Shown in pieces: positions 43,218 to 53,047 of a stretch of DNA of 64,000 nt. The stretch spans positions 2,914,001 through 2,978,000 of the forward strand of contig CANXME010002067.1 of the NCBI GenBank assembly GCA_948144175.1, in the 5' to 3' direction. This stretch comes from Closterium sp. NIES-65. Lineage: Eukaryota; Streptophyta; Zygnematophyceae; Desmidiales; Closteriaceae. Within the stretch, counting starts at the first letter, position 1. Each line of letters opens with the position of its first letter. Made by a program: the position numbers and the translations under genes. The notes under the pieces are model-generated. The model saw nothing but the letters and a program-made list of their open reading frames with translations, searched no databases and was not told the DNA's origin.

Positions 43218-45099
43218 ATGCTCTGGTTGACCTAGGCTCTGGTTGACCTAGTCTCTGATTGACCTATGCTCTGATTGACCTAGGCTCTGGGTGGCCTAGT
43301 CTCTGATTGACCTAGGCTCTGATTGACCTAGGCTCTGATTGACCTAGGCTCTGGTTGACCTAGTCTTTGATTGACCTAGGCTCTGATTGACCTAGGCTCT
43401 GGTTGACCTAGGCTCTGGTTGACCTAGGCTGTGGTTGACCTAGGCTCTGGTTGACCTAGGCTCTGGTTGACCTAGTCTCTGGTTGACCTAGGCTCTGGTT
43501 GACCTATGCTCTGGTTGACCTAGTCTCTGATTGACCTAGGCTCTGATTGACCTAGGCTCTGATTGACCTAGGCTCTGATTGACCTAGGCTCTGATTGACC
43601 TAGGCTCTGGGTGACCTAGTCTCTGATTGACCTAGGCTCTGATTGACCTATGCTCTGGTTGACCTAGGCTCTGATTGACCTAGGCTCTGATTGACCTAGG
43701 CTCTGGTTGACCTAGTCTCTGATTGACCTATGCTATGATTGACCTAGGCTCTGGTTGACCTAGGCTCTGGTTGACCTAGGCTCTGATTGACCTAGGCTCT
43801 GATTGACCTAGGCTCTGGTTGTCCTAGTCTCTGATTGACCTAGGCTCTGGTTGACCTAGGCTCTGGTTGACCTAGTCTCTGATTGACCTAGGCTCTGATT
43901 GACCTAGTCTCTGATTGACCTAGGCTCTGATTGACCTAGGCTCTGATTGACCTAGGCTCTGGTTGACCTAGTCTCTGATTGACCTAGGCTCTGATTGACC
44001 TAGGCTCTGGTTGACCTAGTCTCTGATTGACCTAGGCTCTGATTGACCTAGGCTCTGGGTGACCTAGTCTCTGATTGACCTAGGCTCTGGTTGACCTATG
44101 CTCTGGTTGACCTAGGCTCTGATTGACCTAGGCTCTGATTGACCCAGGCTCTGGTTGACCTAGTCTCTGATTAACCTAGGCTCTAATTGACCTAGGCTCT
44201 GGTTGACCTAGTCTCTGATTGACCTAGGCTCTGATTGACCTAGGCTCTGGTTGACCTAGTCTTTGATTGACCTAGGCTCTGATTGACCTAGGCTGTGGTT
44301 GACCTAGGCTCTGGTTGACCTAGGCTCTGGTTGACCTAGGCTCTGGTTGACCTAGGCTCTGGTTGACCTAGTCTCTGATTGACCTAGGCTCTGATTGACG
44401 TAGGCTCTGGTTGACCTAGTCTCTGATTGACCTAGGCTCTGATTGACCGAGGCTCTGATTGACCTAGGCTCTGATTGACCTAGGCTCTGATTGACCTAGG
44501 CTCTGGGTGACCTAGTCTCTGATTGACCTAGGCTCTGGTTGACCTATGCTCTGGTTGACCTAGGCTCTGATTGACCTAGGCTCTGATTGACCTAGGCTCT
44601 GGTTGACCTAGTCTCTGATTGACCTAGGCTCTGGTTGACCTAGGCTCTGGTGACCTAGTCTCTGATTGACCTAGGCTCTGATTGACCTAGGCTCTGGTTG
44701 ACCTAGGCTCTGATTGACCTAGGCTCTGGTTGACCAAGGCTCTGGTTGACCTAGGCTCTGGTTGACCTATGCTCTGGTTGACCTAGGCTCTGATTGTTCT
44801 AGGCTCTGGTTGACCTAGTCTCTGATTGACCTAGGCTCTGATTGACCTATGCTCTGGTTGACCTAGACTCTGATTGACCTAGGCTCTGTTGACCTAGGCT
44901 TTGGTTGACCTAGTCTCTGGTTGACCTAGGCTCTGATTGACCTAGGCTCTGGTTGACCTAGGCTCTGGTTGACCTATGCTCTGCTTGACCTAGGCTCTGG
45001 TTGACCTAGTCTCTGATGGACCTAGGCTCTGATTGACCTAGGCTCTGGTTGACCTAGTCTCTGATTGACCTAGGCTCTGATTGACCTAGGCTCTGGTTG

Positions 45100-46000
45100 A
45101 CCTAGTCTCTGGTTGACCTAGTCTTTGATTGACCTAGGCCCTGATTGACCTAGGCTCTGGTTGACCTAGGCTCTGGTTGACCTAGGCTCTGGTTGACCTA
45201 GGCTCTGGTTGACCTAGGCTCTGGTTGACCTAGTCTCTGATTGACCTAGGCTCTGATTGACCTAGGCTCTGGTTGACCTAGTCTCTAATTGACCTAAGCT
45301 CTGATTGACCTAGGCTCTGGTTGACCTAGTCTCTGATTGACCTAGGCTCTGATTGACCTAGGCTCTGGGTGGCCTAATCTCTCATTGACCTAGGCTCTGA
45401 TTGACCTAGGCTCTGATTGACCTAGGCTCTGGTGACCTAGTCTCTGATTGACCTAGGCTCTGATTGACCTAGGCTCTGGTTGACCTAGGCTCTGGTTGAC
45501 CTAGGCTCTGGTTGACCTAGGCTCTGGTTGACCTAGTCTCTGATTGACCTAGGCTCTGATTGACCTAGGCTCTGGGTGACCTAGTCTCTGATTGACCTAG
45601 GCTCTGATTGACCTAAGTTCTGATTGACCTAGGCTCTGGTTGACCTAGTCTCTGGTTGATCTAGTCTTTGATTGACCTAGGCCCTGATTGACCTAGGCTC
45701 TGGTTGACCTAGGCTCTGGTTGACCTAGGCTCTGGTTGACCTAGGCTCTGGTTGACCTAGGCTCTGGTTGACCTAGTCTCTGATTGACCTAGGCTCTGAT
45801 TGACCTAGGCTCTGGTTGACCTAGTCTCTAATTGACCTAGGCTCTGATTGACCTAGGCTCTGGTTGACCTAGTCTCTGATTGACCTAGGCTCTGATTGAC
45901 CTAGGCTCTGGGTGGCCTAATCTCTCATTGACCTAGGCTCTGATTGACCTAGGCTCTGATTGACCTAGGCTCTTGTGACCTAGTCTCTGATTGACCTAGG
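45100..46000. repeat. Short satellite segmental duplication, offset 543 bp
   Basis: GGCCCTG 45137/45680, CTAATTGACC 45286/45829 and GGGTGGCCTAATC 45367/45910 all lie 543 bp apart. Confidence 0.85.
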
Positions 46001-48250
46001 CTCTGGTTGACCTAGGCTCAGGTTGACCTATGCTCTGGTTGACCTATGCTCCGGTTGACCTAGGCTCTGATTGACCTAGGCTCTGGGTGACCTAGTCTCT
46101 GATTGACCTAGGCTCTGATTGACCTAGGCTCTGATTGACCTAGGCTCTGGTTGACCTAGTCTCTGATTGACCTAGGCTCTGATTGACCTAGGCTCTGGTT
46201 GACCTAGCCTTTGATTGACCTAGGCTCTGATTGACCTAGGCTCTGGTTGACCTAGGCTCTGGTTGACCTAGGCTCTGGTTGACCTAGGCTCTGGTTGACC
46301 TAGGCTCTGGTTGACCTAGTCTCTGGTTGACCTAGGCTCTGATTGACCTAGGCTCTGGTTGACCTAGTCTCTGATTGACCTAGGCTCTGATTGACCTAGG
46401 CTCTGGTTGACCTAGTCTCTGATTGACCTAGGCTCTGATTGACCTAGGCTCTGGTTGACCTAGTCTCTGATTGACCTAGGCTCTGATTGACCTAGGCTCT
46501 GGTTGACCTAGTCTTTGATTGACCTTGGCTCTGATTGACCTAGGCTCTGGTTGACCTAGGCTCTGGTTGACCTAGGCTCTGGTTGACCTAGGCTCTGGTT
46601 GACCTAGGCTCTGGTTGACCTAGTCTCTGATTGACCTAGGCTCTGGTTGACCTAGGCTCTTGTTGACCTAGTCTCTGATTGACCTAGGCTCTGATTGACC
46701 TAGGCTCTGATTGACCTAGGCTCTGGGTGACCTAATCTCTGATTGACCTAGGCTCTGGTTGACCTATGCTCTGGTTGACCTAGGCTCTTATTGACCTAGG
46801 CTCTGATTGACCTAGTCTCTGATTGACCTAGGCTCTGATTGACCTAGGCTCTGATTGACCTAGACTCTGGTTGACCTAGTCTCTGATTGACCTAGGCTCT
46901 GATTGACCTAGGCTCTGGTTGACCTAGGCTCTGGTTGACCTAGGCTCTGGTTGACCTAGGCTCTGGTTGACCTATGCTCCGGTTGACCTAGGCTCTGATT
47001 GACCTAGGCTCTGATTGACCTAGGCTCTGGTTGACCTAGTCTCTGATTGACCTAGGCTCTGATTGACCTAGGCTCTGGTTGACCTAGACTCTGATTGACC
47101 TAGGCTCTGATTGACCTAGGCTTTGGTTGACCTAGTCTTTGATTGACCTAGTCTCTGATTGACCAAGGCTCTGGTTGACCTAGGCTCTGGTTGACCTAGG
47201 CTCTGGTTGACCTAGGCTCTGGTTGACCTAGGCTCTGGTTGACCTAGGCTCTGATTGACCTAGGCTCTGGTTGACCTAGTCTTTGATTGACCTAGGCTCT
47301 GATTGACCTAGGCTCTGGTTGACCTAGGCTCTGGTTGACCTAGGCTCTGGTTGACCTAGGCTCTGGTTGACCTATTCTCTGATTGACCTAGGCTCTGATT
47401 GACTTAGGCTCTGGTTGACCTAGTCTCTGATTGACCTAGGCTCTGATTGACCTAGGCTCTGGTTGACCTAGTCTTTGATTGACCTAGGCTCTGATTGACC
47501 TAGGCTCTGGTTGACCTAGGCTCTGGTTGACCTAGGCTCTGGTTGACCTAGGCTCTGGTTGACCTAGTCTCTGATTGACCTAGGCTCTGATTGACCTAGG
47601 CTCTGGGTGACCTAGTCTCTGATTGACCTAGGCTCTGATTGACCTAAGTTCTGATTGACCTAGGCTCTGGTTGACCTAGTCTCTGAATGACCTAGGCTCT
47701 GATTGACCTAGGCTCTGGTTGACCTAGTCTTTGATTGACCTAGGCTCTGATTGACCTAGGCTCTGGTTGACCTAGGCTCTGGTTGACCTAGGCTCTGGTT
47801 GACCTAGGCTCTGGTTGACCTAGGCTCTGGTTGACCTAGTCTCTGATTGACCTAGGCTCTGATTGACCTAGGCTCTGGTTGACCTAGTCTCTGATTGACC
47901 TAGGCTCTGATTGACCTAGGCTCTGGTTGACCTAGTCTCTGATTGACCTAGGCTCTGATTGACCTAGGCTCTGGGTGGCCTAGTCTCTGATTGACCTAGG
48001 CTCTGATTGACCTAGGCTCTGATTGACCTAGGCTCTGATTGACCTAGGCTCTGGTGACCTAGTCTCTGATTGACCTAGGCTCTGATTGACCTAGGCTCTG
48101 GTTGACCTAGTCTTTGATTGACCTAGGCTCTGATTGACCTAGGCTTTGGGTGACCTAGTCTCTGATTGATCTAGGCTCTGATTGACCTAGGCTCTGACTG
48201 ACCTAGGCTCTGGTTGACCTAGTCCCTGATTGACCTAGGCTCTGATTGAC

Positions 48251-48255
48251 CTAGG
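48251..48255. repeat. Target-site duplication CTAGG, left copy
   Basis: CTAGG flanks element B here and at 55674-55678. It is the central part of the satellite's CCTAGG palindrome. Confidence 0.95.
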
Positions 48256-48599
48256 TGTCAGATTACTATCCTCATTGTAACCTACATCAATCCTATAAGC
48301 TTAGGCCAGAGATAGCCACCCAAACTTAGTTTGGGTGTAGAACTAGGGCTAACCCTAGTTGGGGGTTGGATCTCCAACCTTGGCCCCAAGGTTGGGTTGG
48401 GAATTATTGGTCCCCCCCAATAATGTTGAACCAACTTGGTCAACATTATTGGTCCCCCCAATCATCCCTCAACCCAACTTATTGGTGGGGGCCAATAATG
48501 TTGGCTTGGTTCCCAACCAACCCCTCCCCCCCTAGCACTACTATGTATACCTCCCTCTCTCCTAATGAATTCAATGGTTCTTCCTCCCCCTTCCTGACA
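48256..48599 (+). repeat. 5' LTR of element B (344 bp)
   Basis: Begins TGTCAG and ends CTGACA, a perfect 6-bp inverted terminus. A 9-bp perfect stem with loop TTA lies at 48317-48337, and an 8-bp stem with CTAA loop follows (AACTAGGG/CCCTAGTT, 48340-48360). TATAAG sits 38 bases into the LTR (48294-48299). Several CCAATAATGTTG/CAACATTATTGG motifs follow. Confidence 0.96.
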
Positions 48600-48613
48600 T
48601 GGTAATCAGAGCT
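48600..48613 (+). promoter_or_regulatory. Primer binding site of element B
   Basis: TGGTAATCAGAGCT directly follows the LTR. It is the tRNA-iMet-type TGGTATCAGAGC with one extra A. Confidence 0.85.
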
Positions 48614-48875
48614 ACAACGGTTAACACCGTCTCTCGATCCTAAGAACCACACTTAACGCGTGCCGTATCACGCCCCCCTCTCTCACTCGCGCTTAAGTTG
48701 CGCTAGTACGCCTTCACGGCCCCCCTCCCCCCTTGCACTCACGCACGTTCCCGTGCCTCCCCCGCAAGAGATTGCGATCGGCAGCCCGCTCCCCCCCCCC
48801 CCCCTCCCCTCTCCTCCCTCACTGCGGTGCATTCCGCCGACGAGGGCGGACGCGACCACCGCGGCGGATTTCCGC

Positions 48876-49635
48876 TGACGGACGCGCTACCTCGGGTGAC
48901 GAGGCGCATGCGCGGACGGACGCGCACCCACGGGCGACGAGGCGCATCCGCGGACGGACGCGCACCCGCGGGCGACGAGGCGCATCCGCGGACGGACGCG
49001 CACCCGCGGGCGACGAGGCGCATCCGCGGATGGACGCGCACCCGCGGGCGACGAGGCGCATCCGCGGACGGACGCGCACTGCGGGCGTCGAGGCGCATCC
49101 GCGGACGGACGCGCACCCGCGAGCGACGAGGCGCATCCGCGGACGGACGCGCACCCGCGGGCGACGAGGCGCATCCGCGGACGGACGCGCACCCGCGGGC
49201 GACGAGGCGCATCCGCGGACGGACGCGCACTGCGGGCGTCGAGGCGCATCCGCGGACGGACGCGCACCCGCGAGCGACGAGGCGCATCCGCGAACGGACG
49301 CGCACCCGCGGGCGACGAGGCGCATCCGCGGACGGACGCGCACCCGCGGGCGACGAGGCGCATCCGCGGACGGACGCGCACCCGCGGGCGACGAGGCGCA
49401 TCCGCGGACGGACGCGCACCCGCGGGCGTCGAGGCGCATCCGCGGACGGACGCGCACCCGCGAGCGACGAGGCGCATTCGCGGACGGACGCGCATCCGCG
49501 GGCGACGAGGCGCATCCGCGGACGGACGCGCACCCGCGGGCGACGAGGCGCATCCGCGGGCGAACGCGCACCCGCGAGCGACGAGGCGCATCCGCGGACG
49601 GACGCGCACCCGCGGGCCACGAGGCGCAATCACGG
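48876..49635 (+). repeat. Leader minisatellite of element B, 38-bp unit
   Basis: About 20 GC-rich tandem units containing GCGACGAGGCGCATCCGCGG. Two 37-bp units (GCACTGCGGGCGTCGAGG, near 49080 and 49231) recur 151 bp apart, so a four-unit block was itself copied. Several frames cross the array without stops; the 38-residue translated period is Arg/Ala-rich. It occupies the same place as the 28-bp array of family A. Confidence 0.95.
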
Positions 49636-49681
49636 GCGACACAAACGCAGCTGCGAGTAACCCGGCGCCACCATACGTTAC

Positions 49682-52600
49682 GTGACCGCACCACCCTTCC
49701 AAGTGGTGTCGTCCTCTTTGACCGCACCCGCCCTCAAGCCGGTGTCGTCACTCCCTCCCCTCCTCCTCCTCATGGCGGACGACTCCACTCCCATCGAGCT
49801 CGGAGCCATTGACAAGCTCGAACTTCTCCATGACACCACGGCCGTAAACTGGGCGTCGTTTGAAGATACGCTTCACACACACCTTGGCTCCGTCATCATT
49901 CAAGATTATTGCCTTCTTGATGTCGTCCTCGAGCACCCTAATGGCCTCCCACCTGTACTCCCCCCTCCCCTTGAACCTCCTCCCCCTGATGCCCCTCCTC
50001 CACCCGAGCCTCTTCCCGACCCCCCGCGTGCCCCAGTTCATGATGACAACCCGGATCGCTGGGGGGCCAACCTGAACACTTACAACAGGCTTCGCGACAC
50101 TTACACCCTCCAGCGTGAGGCGCACCGTGTTGCGGAAGCAGCACACGCTGATGCTACTACACGCCTCCTCTCCTACGCTCAAGACGAAAAAGACTATGCT
50201 GAGGAGCTTCGCAAGATCCACAAGGATGTTGCAGCATGGCGCATTGCTGATCGTCGTGCACTCGCCATCATCTTCTCCTGCATCCCCTCCCACCTCAAAC
50301 GCGACCTTCGTCCCACCTCCTCCTCTGGACTCTGGAAAACCCTCTCTACTCAGTACGATCGTCAGGACCTTCGCTCCCTCCTCGCCCTCTTCCGCAAATT
50401 CCAAGACATCACCCTTGACTCCTCCCCCACTGCTGCTGCCTACACCCGTCGCCTCATTGACACTGCGCAACGCCTCAATGACCGCGGCATTGTCATCTCT
50501 GAGTCCCTTCTTACTGCACGCATCCTTGACTGCCTCCCTCCCACATATGACACCTACCGCATCACCTTCACCTCTCGCTACCGTCATCCTCCTCCTGTGG
50601 CTGACACCATCGAGTGGCTCCTTGACAGCGAAGCGGACATTCAACGTGACTCCGCCACCGTCAATGCTGTCCAGACCCGCAAAGCTACCACAGGCAACCA
50701 CAACAGCGGAACAGGTGGCGGCCCAAGTGGCGCCGGTGGTGGTGGTGGTGGACGTGGTGGCGGCCGAGGCGGAGGACGCGGTGGTGGTCGCAGTGGTGGC
50801 CGTGGCGGACGCGGCGGATATCCCTCACCTTCAGGCACCCTCCCCCCGTGTCAGTACATCATCCGCTATGGCTCCAACAAAGGTCAGCCATGCTCTCAGA
50901 CCACTCACACCACGGACACGTGCTTCAAAGCCCTCACGGACGAGTGGTTTGCACGTGGCAACGTTGGCACTCCACCTTGCTGGAACACTGTTTTCCCACG
51001 CCCCTCCATTCATGACATCCGCACCCTCCCCGCATATCAGCCCTCTACTCCCAACCTTCACAATGTCCTCACTCAGCATCTCCCATCTCACATCCTTCAA
51101 CAAGTTCAGCATCTTCTCCCCTCCACTCCCACCACACCCACTCCTCCCCCATCCACACCTCCGCCTCAAGCCCCTCCCCCTCACTACCCTCCACCCTATG
51201 CTGGCTGGCCTTACCCTCCTTACCCACCTCCTGGATATGGTCATGCACCTATTGGACACGCTGCCACTCCTGCTGAACCACCATCCTCCTCCTCCAACCC
51301 TCCTGGCTTTACTCCATTCCCCTCTGCTGGATTCATAGGACATGTTAGCACTCCTCCTGCTGATTCTATGTATGCACATGCTATTAATGAGTCTCTCTTC
51401 CAGTACTCCGCCTCTTCCTCCTCCTCTTCATGCCTTGAGTTTATCCTTGACAGTGGCGCGACACACACTGTTCTGCGTGATGCAGGCACACTGGTACCCC
51501 TCCCCACTCCCTCCACTATCCACGGAGCTGACTCCAGCTTCACCATCACAAGTAGTCACACCTCCACCCTCCCCTGTCCCATCTTCCCCTCAGGTACAGT
51601 CACAGGTCTATACATCCCCTCCCTACGCAACAATCTGGTAGCACTGTGTGACCTCACCAGGTTCAATATCACCGCCCTCTTCCCCGGTCATGCACGCCAC
51701 TGCGACCTCTTTCAAACCACCACTGGTCACTTCATCTGTCGCATTCCCCTCTGCCCTCGCACAAATCTGTACACGTACCGCACCCCTCGCACCTCCATTC
51801 ACCACCTCATCGCCCCCACCTCACCCCTTCCCCTCCCCTCACCTCCGCTCCCCCCTCCCTCCCCACCTCCCATCCCCTCCCCCATCCCCTCCCCCCTCCT
51901 CCCCTCCCCTCCCCCCCCCCCCTCCCCCACCTCCTCCTCCTCCTGTCACTGTCGTGACCTCACCCACCCCGCAGTTCTCCTTCACCACAGGTTGGGTCAT
52001 CCCAACTTTGCCACCCTCCGTCAAACCGTCTCCACCCAACTCCTTGACGGACTCCCCCTCACCCTTCCCCCTCTCCCCCCATCACCCTCCCCTCCCTGCT
52101 CAGTCTGCGTCGAAAGCAAACTGAAACAGGCCCCCCACAAGAGTCATCCCTCCTTTTCTCCCCAGCCTCTTGATCTCGTCCACATGGACCTCTGGGGCCC
52201 CAACCCTTCCCCCACCAGACAAGGTCATAAATACCTGCTCATCCTGGTGGATGACCACAGCCGCTACTCCTCCGTCTCCCTCCTTCGCACGAAGGCGGAG
52301 GCCCCGGCTGCTATTATTGCTTGGGCTGAACAAGCACGCACCCATTTCAAACGGCCTGTCTCGCGCTTCCACTCTGATGGCGGTGGTGAGTTCCTTAACA
52401 ACATGCTCTCATCCTACTGCACCACTCGTGGTATCATTCACACCCACACCCTACCTCATTCCCCTCAGCAGAATGGCGTGGCGGAGAGTAGGGTCCGTGA
52501 GGTCACCAAAACTGCTCGGTGCCTCATGGTCCATGCCTCCTGCCCGCCCTTTCTCTGGGGCTATGCCATCCTCCACGCTGCCATCCTCACTAACTTGTAC

Positions 52601-53047
52601 CCTCATCCCTCCCGGCCCACCACCACTCCCACCGCACTCTGGACATCCAAAAAGCCCGACATCACCCCCCTGCGCGTGTGGGGTTCCATGGCGTATGTTC
52701 TCATACACCCTGCCGACCGCTCACGCAAAGCTGGAAAGCTAGCCTCCCGCACTCTCCCCTGCATTTTCCTTGGTCACAACACCTCCTCCCCGGACTATCT
52801 CTTCCTCCATCCCCCCTCTGGTCGCCTCATTCGTAGTCGGGATGTGGAATTCGATGAAGCCCACCCGTACTACACCTCCCCCAAAGCCCCTAACCCCCTC
52901 CCTCTAACCACCCGTCCCTTCCTCTGGACTGACACCATTCCCCCCCCACCCCCTCTCCCCTCCCCTTCCCTTCTCCCCCCCCCCCACCATTGTCCCCCCT
53001 GCACCCCCTCCCCCCTCTCCCCCCGCCTCGTCAGGAGACATCCTTGA
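49682..53047 (+). CDS. Element B gag-protease-integrase
   Basis: Open for 1,121 residues; the likely gag start is the Met at 49772 (residue 31, MADDSTP), which aligns with family A. Gag contains the capsid-like region (ADRRALAIIFSC to PPTYDTYRITF), a Gly-rich tract, and the C-x13-C-x4-H-x4-C finger beginning at residue 390. Protease DSGA has D590. Integrase carries an HHCC finger (HHRLGHPNF ... CSVC, from about 766) and core motifs HMDLWGP (about 834), HSDGGGEF (about 898) and NGVAESRV (about 934). After the integrase the frame is lost at the C-run 52974-52985, and the last about 20 residues are out of frame compared with A2. Confidence 0.95.
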   Translation: MTAPPFQVVSSSLTAPALKPVSSLPPLLLLMADDSTPIELGAIDKLELLHDTTAVNWASFEDTLHTHLGSVIIQDYCLLDVVLEHPNGLPPVLPPPLEPPPPDAPPPPEPLPDPPRAPVHDDNPDRWGANLNTYNRLRDTYTLQREAHRVAEAAHADATTRLLSYAQDEKDYAEELRKIHKDVAAWRIADRRALAIIFSCIPSHLKRDLRPTSSSGLWKTLSTQYDRQDLRSLLALFRKFQDITLDSSPTAAAYTRRLIDTAQRLNDRGIVISESLLTARILDCLPPTYDTYRITFTSRYRHPPPVADTIEWLLDSEADIQRDSATVNAVQTRKATTGNHNSGTGGGPSGAGGGGGGRGGGRGGGRGGGRSGGRGGRGGYPSPSGTLPPCQYIIRYGSNKGQPCSQTTHTTDTCFKALTDEWFARGNVGTPPCWNTVFPRPSIHDIRTLPAYQPSTPNLHNVLTQHLPSHILQQVQHLLPSTPTTPTPPPSTPPPQAPPPHYPPPYAGWPYPPYPPPGYGHAPIGHAATPAEPPSSSSNPPGFTPFPSAGFIGHVSTPPADSMYAHAINESLFQYSASSSSSSCLEFILDSGATHTVLRDAGTLVPLPTPSTIHGADSSFTITSSHTSTLPCPIFPSGTVTGLYIPSLRNNLVALCDLTRFNITALFPGHARHCDLFQTTTGHFICRIPLCPRTNLYTYRTPRTSIHHLIAPTSPLPLPSPPLPPPSPPPIPSPIPSPLLPSPPPPPSPTSSSSCHCRDLTHPAVLLHHRLGHPNFATLRQTVSTQLLDGLPLTLPPLPPSPSPPCSVCVESKLKQAPHKSHPSFSPQPLDLVHMDLWGPNPSPTRQGHKYLLILVDDHSRYSSVSLLRTKAEAPAAIIAWAEQARTHFKRPVSRFHSDGGGEFLNNMLSSYCTTRGIIHTHTLPHSPQQNGVAESRVREVTKTARCLMVHASCPPFLWGYAILHAAILTNLYPHPSRPTTTPTALWTSKKPDITPLRVWGSMAYVLIHPADRSRKAGKLASRTLPCIFLGHNTSSPDYLFLHPPSGRLIRSRDVEFDEAHPYYTSPKAPNPLPLTTRPFLWTDTIPPPPPLPSPSLLPPPHHCPPCTPSPLSPRLVRRHP

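Larger units (their letters stand above)
23828..48255. repeat. 16-bp satellite, block 2 (about 1,527 units)
   Basis: Continuous satellite of the same unit as block 1 with no gene or other insertion seen. It has higher-order structure: a 48-bp trimer and multi-kilobase tandem segmental copies, listed separately. Rare variants (CTCATTGATC, GATGGACC, GGGCGACC, TAGTGTCTG) mark copies of segments. Confidence 0.98.

Noticed and set aside
48733-49812. Long overlapping frames in all orientations over the GC-rich repeat as genes
   Set aside because: They are stop-free translations of a 38-bp tandem repeat; no domain or independent codon signal.
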